Source: Candidatus Saccharimonadota bacterium
GTDB lineage: Bacteria; Patescibacteriota; Saccharimonadia; Saccharimonadales; Saccharimonadaceae
Reading direction: 5' to 3'
DNA length: 64,000 nucleotides
NCBI GenBank assembly: GCA_946893605.1
Contig: OX335598.1
Span: 496,001-560,000, forward strand
In this document: positions 47,484 through 57,621 of the stretch, one piece after another
Layout: each line of letters starts with the position of its first letter
How positions within the stretch are numbered: the first letter of the stretch is position 1
Translations under genes and position numbers: made by a program
The notes under the pieces: generated by a model
What the model was told of the DNA's origin: nothing
Databases searched by the model: none
Seen by the model: the letters and a program-made list of their open reading frames with translations, nothing else

Positions 47484-48401
47484 TTAAGCGCCGATTTTAT
47501 CTTTTTTATTGCCACGCTTGGCGTTTCGATCGATGTATTCGATTATCTTTCCAGCCACATTTCGGCGAGTAATTTTCTCAATTCCAAATCCTGGACTAGC
47601 ATTAACTTCCAGCACCAAAGCTCCACGGCTTGATCTCATGAAGTCAACTCCAGCAACCGTTAGCCCCATTGCCTTAGCCGCCTTTACGCACATTTTACGT
47701 TCAGAATCTGTCAATTTTATACTGGTTCCTTCGCCGCCCTTGTGTAAATTGCTACGGAAATCATCGTCCAAACTCTGACGCTTCATACTAGCCACCACTT
47801 GACTACCAACCACAAACGCACGAATATCGACACCAGCCGACTCTCTAATAAATTCCTGAAGCAGCACGTTTGTACCGTCCGAGTTAGTCAAATAAAACGC
47901 CTGTAGAACCGACTTGGCGGCCTTCTTTGTTTCCGCCAGAACCACGCCATTTCCGTGCGTACCACGCGCCAACTTAATAATTGCTGGCATACCACCAATC
48001 TCTTCAATGAGCGAATCAATGTCAGTTGCGTTTCGGGAAAAGACCGTCTTCGGGATCGATACTCCCGCTTTAACTAATAACTGCGTTGAGCGCAATTTAT
48101 CTCGCGCCCTAGTAATTGCAATCGAGCGATTCATAAAAAACGCCTTCGGATACATCATCTCCAATTGACGCAAAACCGCCGTTCCATACTTTGTCATATG
48201 ACTCGCGATTCGCGGAATTACTACGTCAAATTCACCAATCTCTTTCCCCTTGTAAATGACCGTTGGATGCTTTTCATCAATTGAAACGTAGCAGTTTTTA
48301 TACTTAATAACCTTAACTTGATGACCGCGCTTTTCAGCCTCTTCTTTCAGGCGAAGCGTCGAATAATTAATGTTGCCGTTGGATAAGATTGCAATTCGCA
48401 T
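47484..48401 (-). CDS. RimK-type ATP-grasp ligase
   Basis: 305 residues: RimK pre-ATP-grasp domain (MRIAILSNGNINYSTLRLKEEAEKRG within it), then ATP-grasp with PAIIKLARGTHGNGVVLAET, LLQEFIRESAGVDIRAFVVG, and Mg site VLEVNASPGFGIEKIT. E. coli RimK adds Glu to ribosomal protein S6; related ligases make other peptide bonds. Coupled to the retropepsin-like gene directly upstream. Substrate unknown here. Confidence 0.88.
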   Translation of the reverse strand: MRIAILSNGNINYSTLRLKEEAEKRGHQVKVIKYKNCYVSIDEKHPTVIYKGKEIGEFDVVIPRIASHMTKYGTAVLRQLEMMYPKAFFMNRSIAITRARDKLRSTQLLVKAGVSIPKTVFSRNATDIDSLIEEIGGMPAIIKLARGTHGNGVVLAETKKAAKSVLQAFYLTNSDGTNVLLQEFIRESAGVDIRAFVVGSQVVASMKRQSLDDDFRSNLHKGGEGTSIKLTDSERKMCVKAAKAMGLTVAGVDFMRSSRGALVLEVNASPGFGIEKITRRNVAGKIIEYIDRNAKRGNKKDKIGA

Positions 48402-48907
48402 TATTTTTCTTCACCTTTCTGATGATATTTTTTATAAAATTCGTATGGATTCAATTTTACTTCTTCATTAAGACTAGCAGTTACGGACGGTTTTTTCCTG
48501 CGAACATTTTTTCTTGATACGTCCACTAGGAATTTTCCAGAAATCGACCGTCTTCCAATTAACACCGGAAATTCATTCTTCGACCGATCAGATAGATTCA
48601 TTAACATTTTAATTTTTCGCTCACTAATTTTTACCCAAAAATGTGTCCGATAACGAATCTGCTCATGCCCAGAAGAACTACGCACCCTCGCCACCGAATA
48701 ATCAGTTCTCTTAAATATCTTGCCATCATAATACGGCGAACCTTCACCAAACAGAGAAAATTTCAACACCCCATCTTTATCAATGTGAATATTACTCGCC
48801 CAAACCGCACTGGAATCGGCGCCCGTATCAATTTTAGCTGGGATTTTTTGCGCTCGCTCGCCGAAGTTCACAAACTCAGTTGACCCAATAATGGATTTTT
48901 CTTTCAT
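48401..48907 (-). CDS. Retropepsin-like protease (RimB / ATP-dependent zinc protease family)
   Basis: 168 residues with the aspartic protease motif KIDTGADSSAVWA (DTGA) and a late strand FPVLIGRRSISGKFLVDV, the family annotated as putative ATP-dependent zinc protease (RimB). Such proteins are often encoded beside RimK ligases and may trim the added residues. Stop overlaps the rimK-like start. CATAAT box 8 bases before ATG. Confidence 0.82.
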   Translation of the reverse strand: MKEKSIIGSTEFVNFGERAQKIPAKIDTGADSSAVWASNIHIDKDGVLKFSLFGEGSPYYDGKIFKRTDYSVARVRSSSGHEQIRYRTHFWVKISERKIKMLMNLSDRSKNEFPVLIGRRSISGKFLVDVSRKNVRRKKPSVTASLNEEVKLNPYEFYKKYHQKGEEK

Positions 48908-48915
48908 ACGTCAAT

Positions 48916-48921
48916 ATTATG
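48916..48921 (-). promoter_or_regulatory. -10 box of the protease-RimK operon
   Basis: CATAAT, 8 bases, ATG at 48907. Confidence 0.45.
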
Positions 48922-48962
48922 GCATAATTTATGATATATATCAATATCTAAGCTGCGCTTAT

Positions 48963-50076
48963 TTAAGAGAATAGTCCTCGTTTTTTCGTGCCCTTAAATT
49001 GCTCCAAAAGCTCCTTCTGCTTTTTGGTCAATTTGGTTGGTGTATCAACAATAACACCCACAATATGCGGACCACGAGATTCACTATGCAAGTGCGGTAC
49101 ACCATGACCTGACAACTTGAAGTCGGTACCGCTCTGAGTACCCGCTGGGATTTTCATCGTTATCACGCCGTCCACAGTTTCCACATCAATCTCCGTTCCC
49201 AGTGCCGCATCAACCATAGAAATATGTTCTTCGCTAAGAATAATATTGCCTTCACGAGTGAATTTTTTATGCGCCTTAACGCGAATGTGGACATACAGAT
49301 CACCTCTACTACCACCAGCAACTGCTTCGCCACGATCGCGCAGACGAATTGTCGCGCCATCATCAATTCCCGCCGGAATTTTAATAGTGATATCCTGATT
49401 CTGGCGAGTCGTGCCTTTTCCTCGACAAACTGAACATTCTTTTTCAGGAACTTTTCCCTTACCGTGACAAGTTTCACAAACAACCGCCTGCTGAATTTGC
49501 CCAAACAGCGAATTCATCGTTCGAGTTTGCTGACCCGCTCCCTTACAAGTTGGAGGCACGTTTTCATTCCAAACCCTGGCTCGGCTTACCATCGCCATGG
49601 CAATGCTCACATTCAACATCCAGCATTAAACTAATTTTCTTTTCTACACCAAATACCGCGTCCTCAAAACTTAATGTTACGCTAGTTTCAACATCACGCC
49701 CACGCGAACGACCATTCCCAGCGCCGCCAGTTGCGCCACCGAAGAATTGGCTAAAAATATCACCTAGTCCACCGTCACCAAAATCAAAGTGAACGTTTTG
49801 ACCGCCGAATCCACCAAATCCTTCAAATGGATTACCAGAAAAACCGCCACCAGACGCGCCACCAACGCCAGCATGACCAAATTGATCATAACGCTGTCGC
49901 TTCTGTTTGTCTTTCAGAACTTCATAGGCTTCATTAATTTCCTTAAATTTAGCCTCGTCGCCACCCTGTTTGTCAGGATGATATTTAATTGCTAATTTAC
50001 GAAAAGCCTTTTTTATCTCATCTTCAGAAGCGGTCTTTGGAACGCCCAATATTTCATAATAATCACGCTTGCTCAT
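48963..50076 (-). CDS. dnaJ: Chaperone DnaJ (Hsp40; frame breaks in zinc module)
   Basis: J domain with HPD ([10 protein letters not shown]), Gly/Phe-rich region, zinc module and two substrate domains. First zinc motif CEHCHGDG is intact, third and fourth ([16 protein letters not shown]) too. Between them, at ~49550-49580, the frame breaks and the second motif reads only TCKGAG. At least two small indels are needed to restore CxxCxGxG there. About 370 residues repaired. A CIRCE and a TATAAT box lie upstream. Confidence 0.93.
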
Positions 50077-50085
50077 ACCTTATAT

Positions 50086-50091
50086 ATTATA
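50086..50091 (-). promoter_or_regulatory. -10 box of dnaJ
   Basis: TATAAT, 9 bases, ATG at 50076, just downstream of a CIRCE element. Confidence 0.55.
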
Positions 50092-50096
50092 CGCGT

Positions 50097-50123
50097 TTAG
50101 CACTCTCAGTGCAAGAGTGCTAA
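50097..50123 (-). promoter_or_regulatory. CIRCE operator (HrcA) of dnaJ
   Basis: Perfect TTAGCACTC, nine bases, GAGTGCTAA. It overlaps the -35 region of dnaJ, whose -10 is at 50086-50091. Confidence 0.95.
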
Positions 50124-50127
50124 GTCC

Positions 50128-50162
50128 AAAAAAGGCCACTCTTTTTATCGAGCAGCCTTCTT
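50128..50162 (-). terminator. Terminator of dnaK
   Basis: AAGGCTGCTC / GAGTGGCCTT ten-pair stem (two G-T), followed by TTTTTT on the minus strand. It separates dnaK from the dnaJ promoter. Confidence 0.7.
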
Positions 50163-50178
50163 TGTAAAGACATTAGGT

Positions 50179-52068
50179 TTATTTTTCGTCGACAATTTCA
50201 CCTTCGACCGGCTCGTCTTTATCAGACTTTTTGTCGCCAGCTTCGTCGGCTTTCTTATCGTCGGCTGATTGTTGATACATCTTAGCCCCGATTGGCATAA
50301 TCGCGTCGTTCAAGGCTTTAATTGTAGCGTCCAATTCGTCCTTATCTTCAGAATCTTTGTGCTTTTCAGCCTCTTCGACCGCCTTTTCAATCGCTTGCTT
50401 ATCATCGTCAGAAATCTTATCTTTGAATTCGTCTGGCATTTTCTTTGCCTGATAAATAGCGTTTTCAAGCTGATTCTTCGTATCGACAGTTTCGCGCTTT
50501 TTCTTATCTTCGTCCGCGTGAAGTTCGGCTTCTTTTTGCGCCTTCTCAATATCTTCCTTACTCATATTGCCAGAGTTTTGGATAGTGATTGATTGCTCCT
50601 TGCCGGTTCCCTTGTCTTTAGCCGTAACGTTAAGAATACCGTTGGCGTCAATGTTAAAGGTCACTTCAATTTGAGGCACGCCGCGTGGTGCTGGTGCAAT
50701 ACCGTCAAGCACAAAACTACCCAGGCTCTTATTGTCATTAGCAAACTCGCGCTCACCCTGAAGAACGTGAATTTCCACCTGAGGCTGATTGTCTGCAGCT
50801 GTCGAGAAAACCTCGCTCTTGCTTGTTGGAATCGTCGTATTTCGGTCAATCAACTTCGTCGACACGCCGCCCATCGTCTCAATTCCAAGAGAAAGCGGGG
50901 TCACGTCCAGAAGCAACACATCCTTAACATCACCAGCCAAGACGCCACCTTGAATTGCGGCACCAACAGCCACAACCTCATCCGGGTTCACGCCTTGCAT
51001 TGGATCTTTTCCAAAGAAATTCTTTACGCGCTCGACCACAGCTGGCATACGAGTCATTCCACCAACCATAACTACATTGTTAATGTCGGACTTAGAAAGT
51101 TTGGCATCCTTCAAAGCCTTTTCTACTGGACCATCCAAGCGATCCAATAAATCCTTAACCAAGTCTTCCAACTTAGCACGGCTCAAGCTCATCTCGAAGT
51201 GCTTTGGACCATCAGCATCGGCGGTAATAAATGGAATGTTGACTTCATACTCAGTAACCGTCGACAATTCTTTCTTCGCCTTTTCAGCCTCATCTTTTAG
51301 GCGCTGCATCGCCGCATTATCTTTACGAAGATCAATTCCTTCCTTTGATTTGAAGTCGTCCAGGAAGTAGTTGACAATAGCGTTGTCGAAATCTTCACCG
51401 CCAAGGTGTGTATCACCATTGGTTGCTTTAACTTCAAACACCCCGTCGCCTAGTTCCAGCACCGACACGTCAAACGTACCACCACCAAGGTCGAACACTA
51501 CGATAGTTTCGTCGTTCTTACCCTTCTCCAGACCGTACGCCAAAGCCGCAGCTGTTGGTTCGTTGATAATACGCTTAACTTCCAATCCAGCAATTTTACC
51601 AGCGTCCTTAGTTGCTTGGCGCTGTGAATCATCAAAGTACGCCGGTACCGTAATCACTGCTTCCGTTACTTTTTCACCCAAGAAAGCTTCGGCGTCAGCC
51701 TTGATTTTACTAAGAATCATTGCTGAAACTTCTTCTGGTGTATATTCCTTATCACCCATCTCGACTGCCACGCCAGTACCTTTTTTAACAATCTTGTACG
51801 GCATGATATCCAAGTCTTTTTGAACTTCCTTATCGTCAAATTTACGACCAATTAAACGCTTAACGCCGTAAATCGTGTTTTTTGGGTTTGTTACACGCTG
51901 ACGCTGAGCAACTTGACCGACAAGTCGTTCGCCCTTTTTATTAACCGCAACTACAGATGGCGTAGTACGATTACCTTCGGCATTAGAAATTACCTCTGGC
52001 TTTCCAGCTAACATATACGCAAACGCACTGTTAGTTGTACCAAGGTCTATACCAATAATTTTACCCAT
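50179..52068 (-). CDS. dnaK: Chaperone DnaK (Hsp70)
   Basis: 629 residues, full length. [47 protein letters not shown] and the substrate-domain start [14 protein letters not shown] are intact. Acidic C-terminal tail ([11 protein letters not shown]). Leader contains AAAGGGG SD and two CIRCE elements. Confidence 0.97.
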   Translation of the reverse strand: MGKIIGIDLGTTNSAFAYMLAGKPEVISNAEGNRTTPSVVAVNKKGERLVGQVAQRQRVTNPKNTIYGVKRLIGRKFDDKEVQKDLDIMPYKIVKKGTGVAVEMGDKEYTPEEVSAMILSKIKADAEAFLGEKVTEAVITVPAYFDDSQRQATKDAGKIAGLEVKRIINEPTAAALAYGLEKGKNDETIVVFDLGGGTFDVSVLELGDGVFEVKATNGDTHLGGEDFDNAIVNYFLDDFKSKEGIDLRKDNAAMQRLKDEAEKAKKELSTVTEYEVNIPFITADADGPKHFEMSLSRAKLEDLVKDLLDRLDGPVEKALKDAKLSKSDINNVVMVGGMTRMPAVVERVKNFFGKDPMQGVNPDEVVAVGAAIQGGVLAGDVKDVLLLDVTPLSLGIETMGGVSTKLIDRNTTIPTSKSEVFSTAADNQPQVEIHVLQGEREFANDNKSLGSFVLDGIAPAPRGVPQIEVTFNIDANGILNVTAKDKGTGKEQSITIQNSGNMSKEDIEKAQKEAELHADEDKKKRETVDTKNQLENAIYQAKKMPDEFKDKISDDDKQAIEKAVEEAEKHKDSEDKDELDATIKALNDAIMPIGAKMYQQSADDKKADEAGDKKSDKDEPVEGEIVDEK

Positions 52069-52119
52069 ATGATTCCCCTTTCTATTATGATCACATCTGG
52101 TCTATATCTTATATTCATT

Positions 52120-52146
52120 CTAGCACTCTTTCGTGGCGAGTGCTAA
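52120..52146 (-). promoter_or_regulatory. CIRCE operator 1 upstream of dnaK
   Basis: CTAGCACTC, nine bases, GAGTGCTAA; one mismatch to consensus in the left arm. Confidence 0.88.
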
Positions 52147-52164
52147 CTATCTCAGTATAAATAA

Positions 52165-52191
52165 TTAGCACTCTCATGTCAAGAGTGCTAA
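52165..52191 (-). promoter_or_regulatory. CIRCE operator 2 upstream of dnaK
   Basis: Perfect TTAGCACTC, nine bases, GAGTGCTAA, 45 bases (about four helical turns) from the first. Confidence 0.95.
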
Positions 52192-52213
52192 TCGCTGTTT
52201 TTTCGCAATCATA

Positions 52214-52678
52214 TTACTTACGGGCAACTTTTACCATTGCGTCGCGAATAACCGAACCGTTCAAAGTATAGCCAGCGCGAAGCTCCTCGGCAACAACTTC
52301 CTTGTCACCATCCGTTGATTCGTCAAATTGAACAGCCTGATGAAATTCAGGATTAAATAAAGTTCCGGGTTTGGCGTCAATTTTCTCCAAACCAATCTCC
52401 TTTAACTGCTTGTCAAGCTGCTTACCCAGACCAGCCACGCCCTTAACCCACGCATTATCCTGAAGCTCCTCTGGAACGTTAGCAACAGCTCGCTCAATCG
52501 TATCAATAACTGGCAACAATTTCATCACCGACTTAGTTTGACCCAACTCGTGCGCTGATTGTTTTTCTGTATCCACGCGCTTACGATAATTCTCAAAATC
52601 CGCTCGAGTTCGCTGCAGATCCGACGTCAGCTCAGCAATTTCTTTCTCTAAATCTTCAGCTTTTTTATTCTTCGTCAT
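52214..52678 (-). CDS. grpE: Nucleotide exchange factor GrpE
   Basis: 154 residues: N-terminal coiled coil (LTSDLQRTRADFENYRKRV) and the beta domain with NPEFHQAVQFDE and GYTLNGSVIRDAMVKVA. Releases ADP from DnaK. Follows hrcA by 19 bases. Confidence 0.94.
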   Translation of the reverse strand: MTKNKKAEDLEKEIAELTSDLQRTRADFENYRKRVDTEKQSAHELGQTKSVMKLLPVIDTIERAVANVPEELQDNAWVKGVAGLGKQLDKQLKEIGLEKIDAKPGTLFNPEFHQAVQFDESTDGDKEVVAEELRAGYTLNGSVIRDAMVKVARK

Positions 52679-52697
52679 TTTTTCCTCCTTTTAGCCA

Positions 52698-53408
52698 CTA
52701 CAAGACTTCCTCCAGCATCGCGCCTGTACGACGCACCAGCTCCATCGTTCGACGATAATTTTGTCGTGTCGGACCAATCACACCGATGTAATTATCACCA
52801 CCAGACGATGACTTAAATTTACTTATAATCAACGTAGCGCCACTGCTTTTACCGATTGGGTTTTCGCTACCAATAAACACATTTAGCGGTTCATCCGGCG
52901 CCGCTTCACGTAGCCACGGTTCGATATTGTCAATTAATTTAGCAACCGCCTGAACGTGATCGCCGTCACCAAACTCTGGCTGGCTGAACAACTGAGTCAT
53001 TCCGTTCATATACAAACTCGAACCAAACGACGCAAAACCAAAATTGCCAGTCATTTCCACCAAACCGTCAACCGCTCGACGAATCGCTTTGTCTGAAGTA
53101 TCAACATTTGAATTGACGTGCGCCTCAATCGCCTTCGTGCTGCTATCAATACCGCTCGGCAATTCCGTCATTTGCGCCGCCGTGATTCCATTGACATAAA
53201 AACGATATCCCTTATCTGTCGGAATTCGACCCGCGCTCGTGTGCGGCGCCTCAATAAATCCCATCTCCTCAAGTTTTGCCATTTCACTGCGAATCGTGGC
53301 GCTACTCACGCCAAACAGTTTGGCTAGCGTTACACTACCAACTGGCGCCGCAATTTCAGCGTACTGCTCAATAATGGCGACAAGGATTGCTTGTTGACGT
53401 TCGGTCAT
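52698..53408 (-). CDS. hrcA: Heat-inducible transcription repressor HrcA, compact form
   Basis: 236 residues from [12 protein letters not shown], shorter than the usual ~340. Winged helix with [48 protein letters not shown], the HrcA signature, then a reduced GAF-like part ending [16 protein letters not shown]. Represses its own operon, dnaK and dnaJ through CIRCE. Met 53408 preferred: TATAAT 6 bases upstream. Confidence 0.93.
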   Translation of the reverse strand: MTERQQAILVAIIEQYAEIAAPVGSVTLAKLFGVSSATIRSEMAKLEEMGFIEAPHTSAGRIPTDKGYRFYVNGITAAQMTELPSGIDSSTKAIEAHVNSNVDTSDKAIRRAVDGLVEMTGNFGFASFGSSLYMNGMTQLFSQPEFGDGDHVQAVAKLIDNIEPWLREAAPDEPLNVFIGSENPIGKSSGATLIISKFKSSSGGDNYIGVIGPTRQNYRRTMELVRRTGAMLEEVL

Positions 53409-53414
53409 AGTCCA

Positions 53415-53420
53415 ATTATA
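53415..53420 (-). promoter_or_regulatory. -10 box, leaderless hrcA
   Basis: TATAAT, 6 bases, ATG at 53408. Confidence 0.6.
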
Positions 53421-53428
53421 TCGCAAAT

Positions 53429-53455
53429 CTAGCACTCATACAAGCAGAGTGCCAA
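53429..53455 (-). promoter_or_regulatory. CIRCE-like operator of hrcA
   Basis: CTAGCACTC, nine bases, GAGTGCCAA; two mismatches. Sits just upstream of the -10 box. Confidence 0.85.
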
Positions 53456-53458
53456 GCC

Positions 53459-54826
53459 TTATCGTCTTTCCGTAAAGTAGCGCGCTGCATCTGAAGAGAA
53501 CAACATCATGATCATAATATGCACGCCAATTGAGATCAAAAGCAGCATAATCGACGCATTAATTCGCCCAATTGTCACGGATAAAGATTCGGTGACAATG
53601 GCTAGTGTCGCCACAGAAAGCAGTGAGATTCGCGCTCGGCTACTTCCTCGAAGTAGCAGCCCAACCAATACGATTTCCGCCACGACCAACAGCACATTCA
53701 AGCCAGCCATCATTGACAACATGGTATTCGCAGCATTTATATCAATTCCATCAATATTCGCAACCTGCACCAAAGTCGTCGGCCAGCTAGAAAAGTCCAC
53801 CAGCATTTGCCCAATTGTGAACAACGACGCCAAAATCATTAGTCCGCCGCCAATTAAAATCTGCGGTGGTCGGCGACTCCAAAGCTCTTCCAATAAAGTT
53901 TCGTGATTTCGCGGATGACGATCATAAATTGTGCCGTCCATAATCACCCCGAGCCGCGTTGAAGCCGTGACATTATCATCAGCCTTTATCCGACCAACTC
54001 CCAAAATTGGCAAATCGCCATCAGTGCGGATAGAATCTCCAAGACCATTGCGCGAATGATAGCCCGTTGAAAAATCTTTTAATATCGTCACTCTAACATT
54101 TTTATTGTTACTTTTAACCGACTCAATGATATAATCTCGTTCAATATCAATATTCTCGTCAATTTTATGCGTGAACTGAAAAGTAAACAAAGAAAAGCCA
54201 ACGCTCTTATCGTATGTGCCAGCCGCCAACCAATCAACTCGATGACCGCCAGGAAGAAGCCAGCCAGTTGGGCATCGCCAAAACCTAACATGATGACGAC
54301 GCCTTGGATTGCCGTCAACTTCCTGCTGATAAGCAAAGTCCTGCCGTCTGCCAAACAAAAATGCTGGCGACACTGGTGCGTTTGGATAACTACGACCACT
54401 CAGCACCGTAAGCACCATTTTCCAAGCTGATCTTGGAGTTATGTCATCCGCCAAAACCCAGCCAGCCTCAGTCATTGCCTTATGGAGCTTTTCTTCCGAG
54501 CCGCGCACGCTCAAATTGACAGGGTCGCTTAATACTCCATCCGCCGTTCGTGTCCTGCCGATAAAATAATTCGGTACGTACATATTGCTCAAAATTCGAT
54601 GAAGTCTAGGCAACGCCAAATATGCCACAATTATCCACACGACAAAGAATAAGCCAACCAGCCACCAGCCGCCCGTCGCCCAACCTTCTCTAAGTACCAA
54701 CCACGCCAACCAAAACGACGCCAAACCTGCAAAGATAAAAAAGGATTGGTCTAACAATGTAGTCAAGGTCTTCGAAGAACGATCTTGCCTGGCTGCTATT
54801 TTTTTTGGAGTTTTTACTGAACTCAT
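53459..54826 (-). CDS. LssY C-terminal domain membrane protein
   Basis: 455 residues. Two N-terminal helices, then the LssY_C signature: SVRGSEEKLHKAMTEAGW, PVSPAFLFGRRQDFAYQQ, RRRHHVRFWRC and a C-terminal part with four or five helices. Function of the domain is unknown; other LssY_C genes sit near PAP2 or DedA proteins, absent here. Start overlaps the gmk stop (ATGA). Confidence 0.8.
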   Translation of the reverse strand: MSSVKTPKKIAARQDRSSKTLTTLLDQSFFIFAGLASFWLAWLVLREGWATGGWWLVGLFFVVWIIVAYLALPRLHRILSNMYVPNYFIGRTRTADGVLSDPVNLSVRGSEEKLHKAMTEAGWVLADDITPRSAWKMVLTVLSGRSYPNAPVSPAFLFGRRQDFAYQQEVDGNPRRRHHVRFWRCPTGWLLPGGHRVDWLAAGTYDKSVGFSLFTFQFTHKIDENIDIERDYIIESVKSNNKNVRVTILKDFSTGYHSRNGLGDSIRTDGDLPILGVGRIKADDNVTASTRLGVIMDGTIYDRHPRNHETLLEELWSRRPPQILIGGGLMILASLFTIGQMLVDFSSWPTTLVQVANIDGIDINAANTMLSMMAGLNVLLVVAEIVLVGLLLRGSSRARISLLSVATLAIVTESLSVTIGRINASIMLLLISIGVHIMIMMLFSSDAARYFTERR

Positions 54827-55531
54827 AGATTAATTATATCATTGAGTAGATTTCGAGCTACCAAACGCGCCTCGTCATCCTGACGCTTAAACACGTCGCC
54901 GCGCAAAATAATTTCCTCAGTCACTCGGATTGCTCGCTCCAAATCGTCATTGATAATCACGTGATAATACGGAACTTCAAGCGCGTAAGCCAACTCTTTT
55001 ATCGCCGAGGCGTGACGCTTTGGCCACTCCGCTTGAAAATCTTTCGGTTGCGTAACGCTTTTTTAATCGCTCAATCCAAGTTTGGCTATTTGGTGGCACA
55101 ATGAAAATCGCAATGCTATCTGGCGCCAGTCGCTCATATTCCTCCACGCCCTGAACGTCAATGTCGGTGATTGCCACACGGTTCTGATCATGTGCTAATT
55201 TCAACTCAGCCACCGATGTCCCATAAACTGTACCGTGAACAAACTTTGCCTCAATAAATTCATTATTTTGTAGCATATTTTCGGCAGTTTGCGAATCAAT
55301 AAAATGATAATCAATCCCATCTTGCTCGGCGCATCCGTTATTTGTGCGTGGCGCGCGCGTAGTGTGAGAAACGATATCGCGAAACTCTGTAGACTTCAGT
55401 AATTGTTTTTTTATCGTGTCTTTGCCCGCACCAGAAATTCCCGCAAGTAGCGCAATTTTCGTACTTTTAACCAACTCAATTGTCGATTCAGTTGGCTGAT
55501 AATTTGTAATAAGATCTTCAATACTTGGCAT
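54823..55531 (-). CDS. gmk: Guanylate kinase (one frame break)
   Basis: Phosphorylates GMP. P-loop ALLAGISGAGKDTIKKQLL has GAGKDT in place of GSGKST. VSHTTRAPRTN and GIDYHFID follow, then VAITDIDVQGV. After ATERF the frame breaks near 55036; one base restores DFQAEWPKRHASAIKELAYA and the end, about 235 residues. It ends at TGA overlapping the next ATG. The N-terminal ~25-residue extension is unusual. Confidence 0.88.
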
Positions 55532-55540
55532 AATATTTAA

Positions 55541-55999
55541 CTATAATAACTCATCAAGTACAGATTGCCAATTGGGAAATTCAGAACTTCCAAAACGAAT
55601 AAGCCGACCAGGAAACTCGCCCGCACCATTCGCCGTCCGATCGTCAATCAAAATATCGCCTCGACTCAAATTCTTTGCTGACGAAAAAATAACCTTACGG
55701 AAGAAAACATTATCCGAACCTTCGCCGCCAAAATACTTTTTCACCCACGCCAACTTATCACCCAAAGCCGTCGGATTTTCCCACGGAGAAGAAGATAAAA
55801 TATATAAATCGTATTTGTCTTTCAGGGCATAAACCGCCTCGATAGCTCCAGGCACGGGTTCCATTAAAGAAAAAATTCCTGGAATATTATCGTGCTTACC
55901 AGCAAACTCATCAATCAACTCGGGCGATATTTTTGTTAAAGCAGATTTGAAATCCGCCAAAACGCCATCCATATCAATATAAACAATGAGTTTTTTCAT
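55541..55999 (-). CDS. 5'(3')-deoxyribonucleotidase-like HAD phosphatase
   Basis: 152 residues of the NT5C family: nucleophile motif IVYIDMDGVLADF, motif II LYILSSSPWENP, Lys in AWVKKYF, motif IV DILIDDRTANGAGEF. Would dephosphorylate deoxynucleotides; pairs with gmk in nucleotide metabolism. Ten bases from gmk. Confidence 0.85.
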   Translation of the reverse strand: MKKLIVYIDMDGVLADFKSALTKISPELIDEFAGKHDNIPGIFSLMEPVPGAIEAVYALKDKYDLYILSSSPWENPTALGDKLAWVKKYFGGEGSDNVFFRKVIFSSAKNLSRGDILIDDRTANGAGEFPGRLIRFGSSEFPNWQSVLDELL

Positions 56000-56001
56000 A
56001 G

Positions 56002-56965
56002 TTAATCCCTTTTTAGCATCACCATAAATGCTTCGCTCGGTATGTCAACTTTACCAAAGCGCTTCATTCGTTTTTTACCGCGCGCTTGCTTGGCGAGAAG
56101 CTTCTTTTTACGACTGACATCGCCGCCGTAAAGATAGCCCGTAACGTCTTTTCGATAAGCGCCGATATTTTCCCTGGCAATAAACTTACCGCCAATTGCC
56201 GCTTGCAATGAAACCTCAAAACTCTGACGAGGCACGACTTCTTTCAACTTCTTAACAATCTCGCGCCCCAAATGCTGCGATTCAGATCGATGACACATTA
56301 CGCTCAGCGAATCAACCATCTCACCCGCTACATAAAAATCAACTCGCACTAAATCTTCCACTTGATAATCCGACAATTCATAATTAAACGAACCGTAGCC
56401 GCTGGTGATCGACTTCAATTGGTCATAAAAATCCGTCAATAAATTCGCAAGTGGCGCCGCAAATGAAATCAGCGCCCGCTCGTCAATGTAGCTCAGGTTT
56501 TTCTGGCGACCACGCTTGCTCACTATCAGCTGAATCACCGCACCAATATAATCCTGCGGCACGACAATTTCACCGTCAATCCACGGCTCGCGAATCTCTT
56601 TTATCTGCGCTGGGTCGGGCAATTCACTAGCAGACTTGATATCCAGCTCCTCGCCATTCGTCAGACTAACTTGATAATCAGTACTCGGATTGGTCACAAT
56701 TAAATCCAAATTATACTCACGCTCTAGTCGCTCGCGAATAATATCCATATGTAGCAATCCCAAAAATCCAATTCGCACACCATAGCCCAAAACCGGCGAA
56801 TTTTCTGGCTCGAATTGCAGCGCCGAATCGCTCAGGCTCAATTTTTCAATTGCCTCTTTCGGAGTCATTATAGTCTTCATTGGACACCGGGAAAAACCCC
56901 GCATAAACGAAGGGCTTGACTTCTTTATAACCTGGAAGTGGCTGGACGGTAATTTTTTTGGTCAT
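56002..56965 (-). pseudogene. lepA: lepA (EF4), C-terminal half, separated from the N-terminal half
   Basis: Domains III, V and the LepA-specific C-terminal domain. Begins with its own ATG at 56965 ([17 protein letters not shown]), runs through [17 protein letters not shown] and then the frame breaks near 56870-56882 before [19 protein letters not shown]. Removing one base joins it. The rest is intact to the usual end (RKKKLLAKQARGKKRMKRFG ... AFMVMLKRD). A TATAAT box at 56977-56982 lies 11 bases upstream. It could be a dead fragment or the second chain of a split protein. Confidence 0.85.
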
Positions 56966-56976
56966 AACTATTTGTT

Positions 56977-56982
56977 ATTATA
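56977..56982 (-). promoter_or_regulatory. -10-like box before the lepA C-terminal half
   Basis: TATAAT, 11 bases, ATG at 56965, located within the inserted segment. Confidence 0.4.
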
Positions 56983-57075
56983 TCAGCTCAATGTTTTTAT
57001 ATAAACGCACAGCAAATCGCTCCTTGCGCGCCTACTTATTCTCAGCAAATTATTCCTTACACACTGAGGTCTAAC

Positions 57076-57546
57076 CTATAACTGCTCAAAAATCTTATGA
57101 GCTTGATTCTTGTCAATAACCCGAACCAGTTCAGCGTAACTCATCCACCGACCGCGCTTAGCTTTGTCGCGACGATAGTCCTTCTCATCAGTAATATCGC
57201 CCTTAACTATCACATCAACATTACGCCAAGCGACCCAAGGCATGTCATCGCTCAAAAAGCTATAATCTAGATGAACATAATTTTCGTTGATCAGCTTATA
57301 GTCTGACGATGAAAATCCGCGCGCATACAACTCGCGGAGAATAACGTCTGCTAGTCCAGCAAAGTTGTCAGCAGTGACATACAAAAAGTCATCGTATTCT
57401 TCACCAAGTTCGTATGATCGTCCATTCATAAAAATACTATACGAATCATCGTCAACAACTTTTTCATCTAGCCACACACGACGGTCGCGTGTTATCGGAA
57501 TTACGCGACATCTAATCTTCTCTGTAAAGTTTTTGAAATTGCTCAT
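57076..57546 (-). CDS. Hypothetical protein in the lepA insertion
   Basis: 156 residues from Met 57546 (MSNFKNFTEKIRCRV); open frame from 57570. Not recognised. Acidic, soluble, mixed alpha/beta with Tyr and Asp-rich strands; the opening CRVIPITRDRRVWL and closing GRWMSYAELVRVIDKN have the outline of a Nudix-type fold, but no Nudix box is present. No SD visible. Neighbour of the MazG-like gene. Confidence 0.5.
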   Translation of the reverse strand: MSNFKNFTEKIRCRVIPITRDRRVWLDEKVVDDDSYSIFMNGRSYELGEEYDDFLYVTADNFAGLADVILRELYARGFSSSDYKLINENYVHLDYSFLSDDMPWVAWRNVDVIVKGDITDEKDYRRDKAKRGRWMSYAELVRVIDKNQAHKIFEQL

Positions 57547-57621
57547 AATTGCCAACAACAGATATATCAATACCTATTTCGTGCATTCTATTACATCTGC
57601 ACCTTTCAGTAATAGTATATA

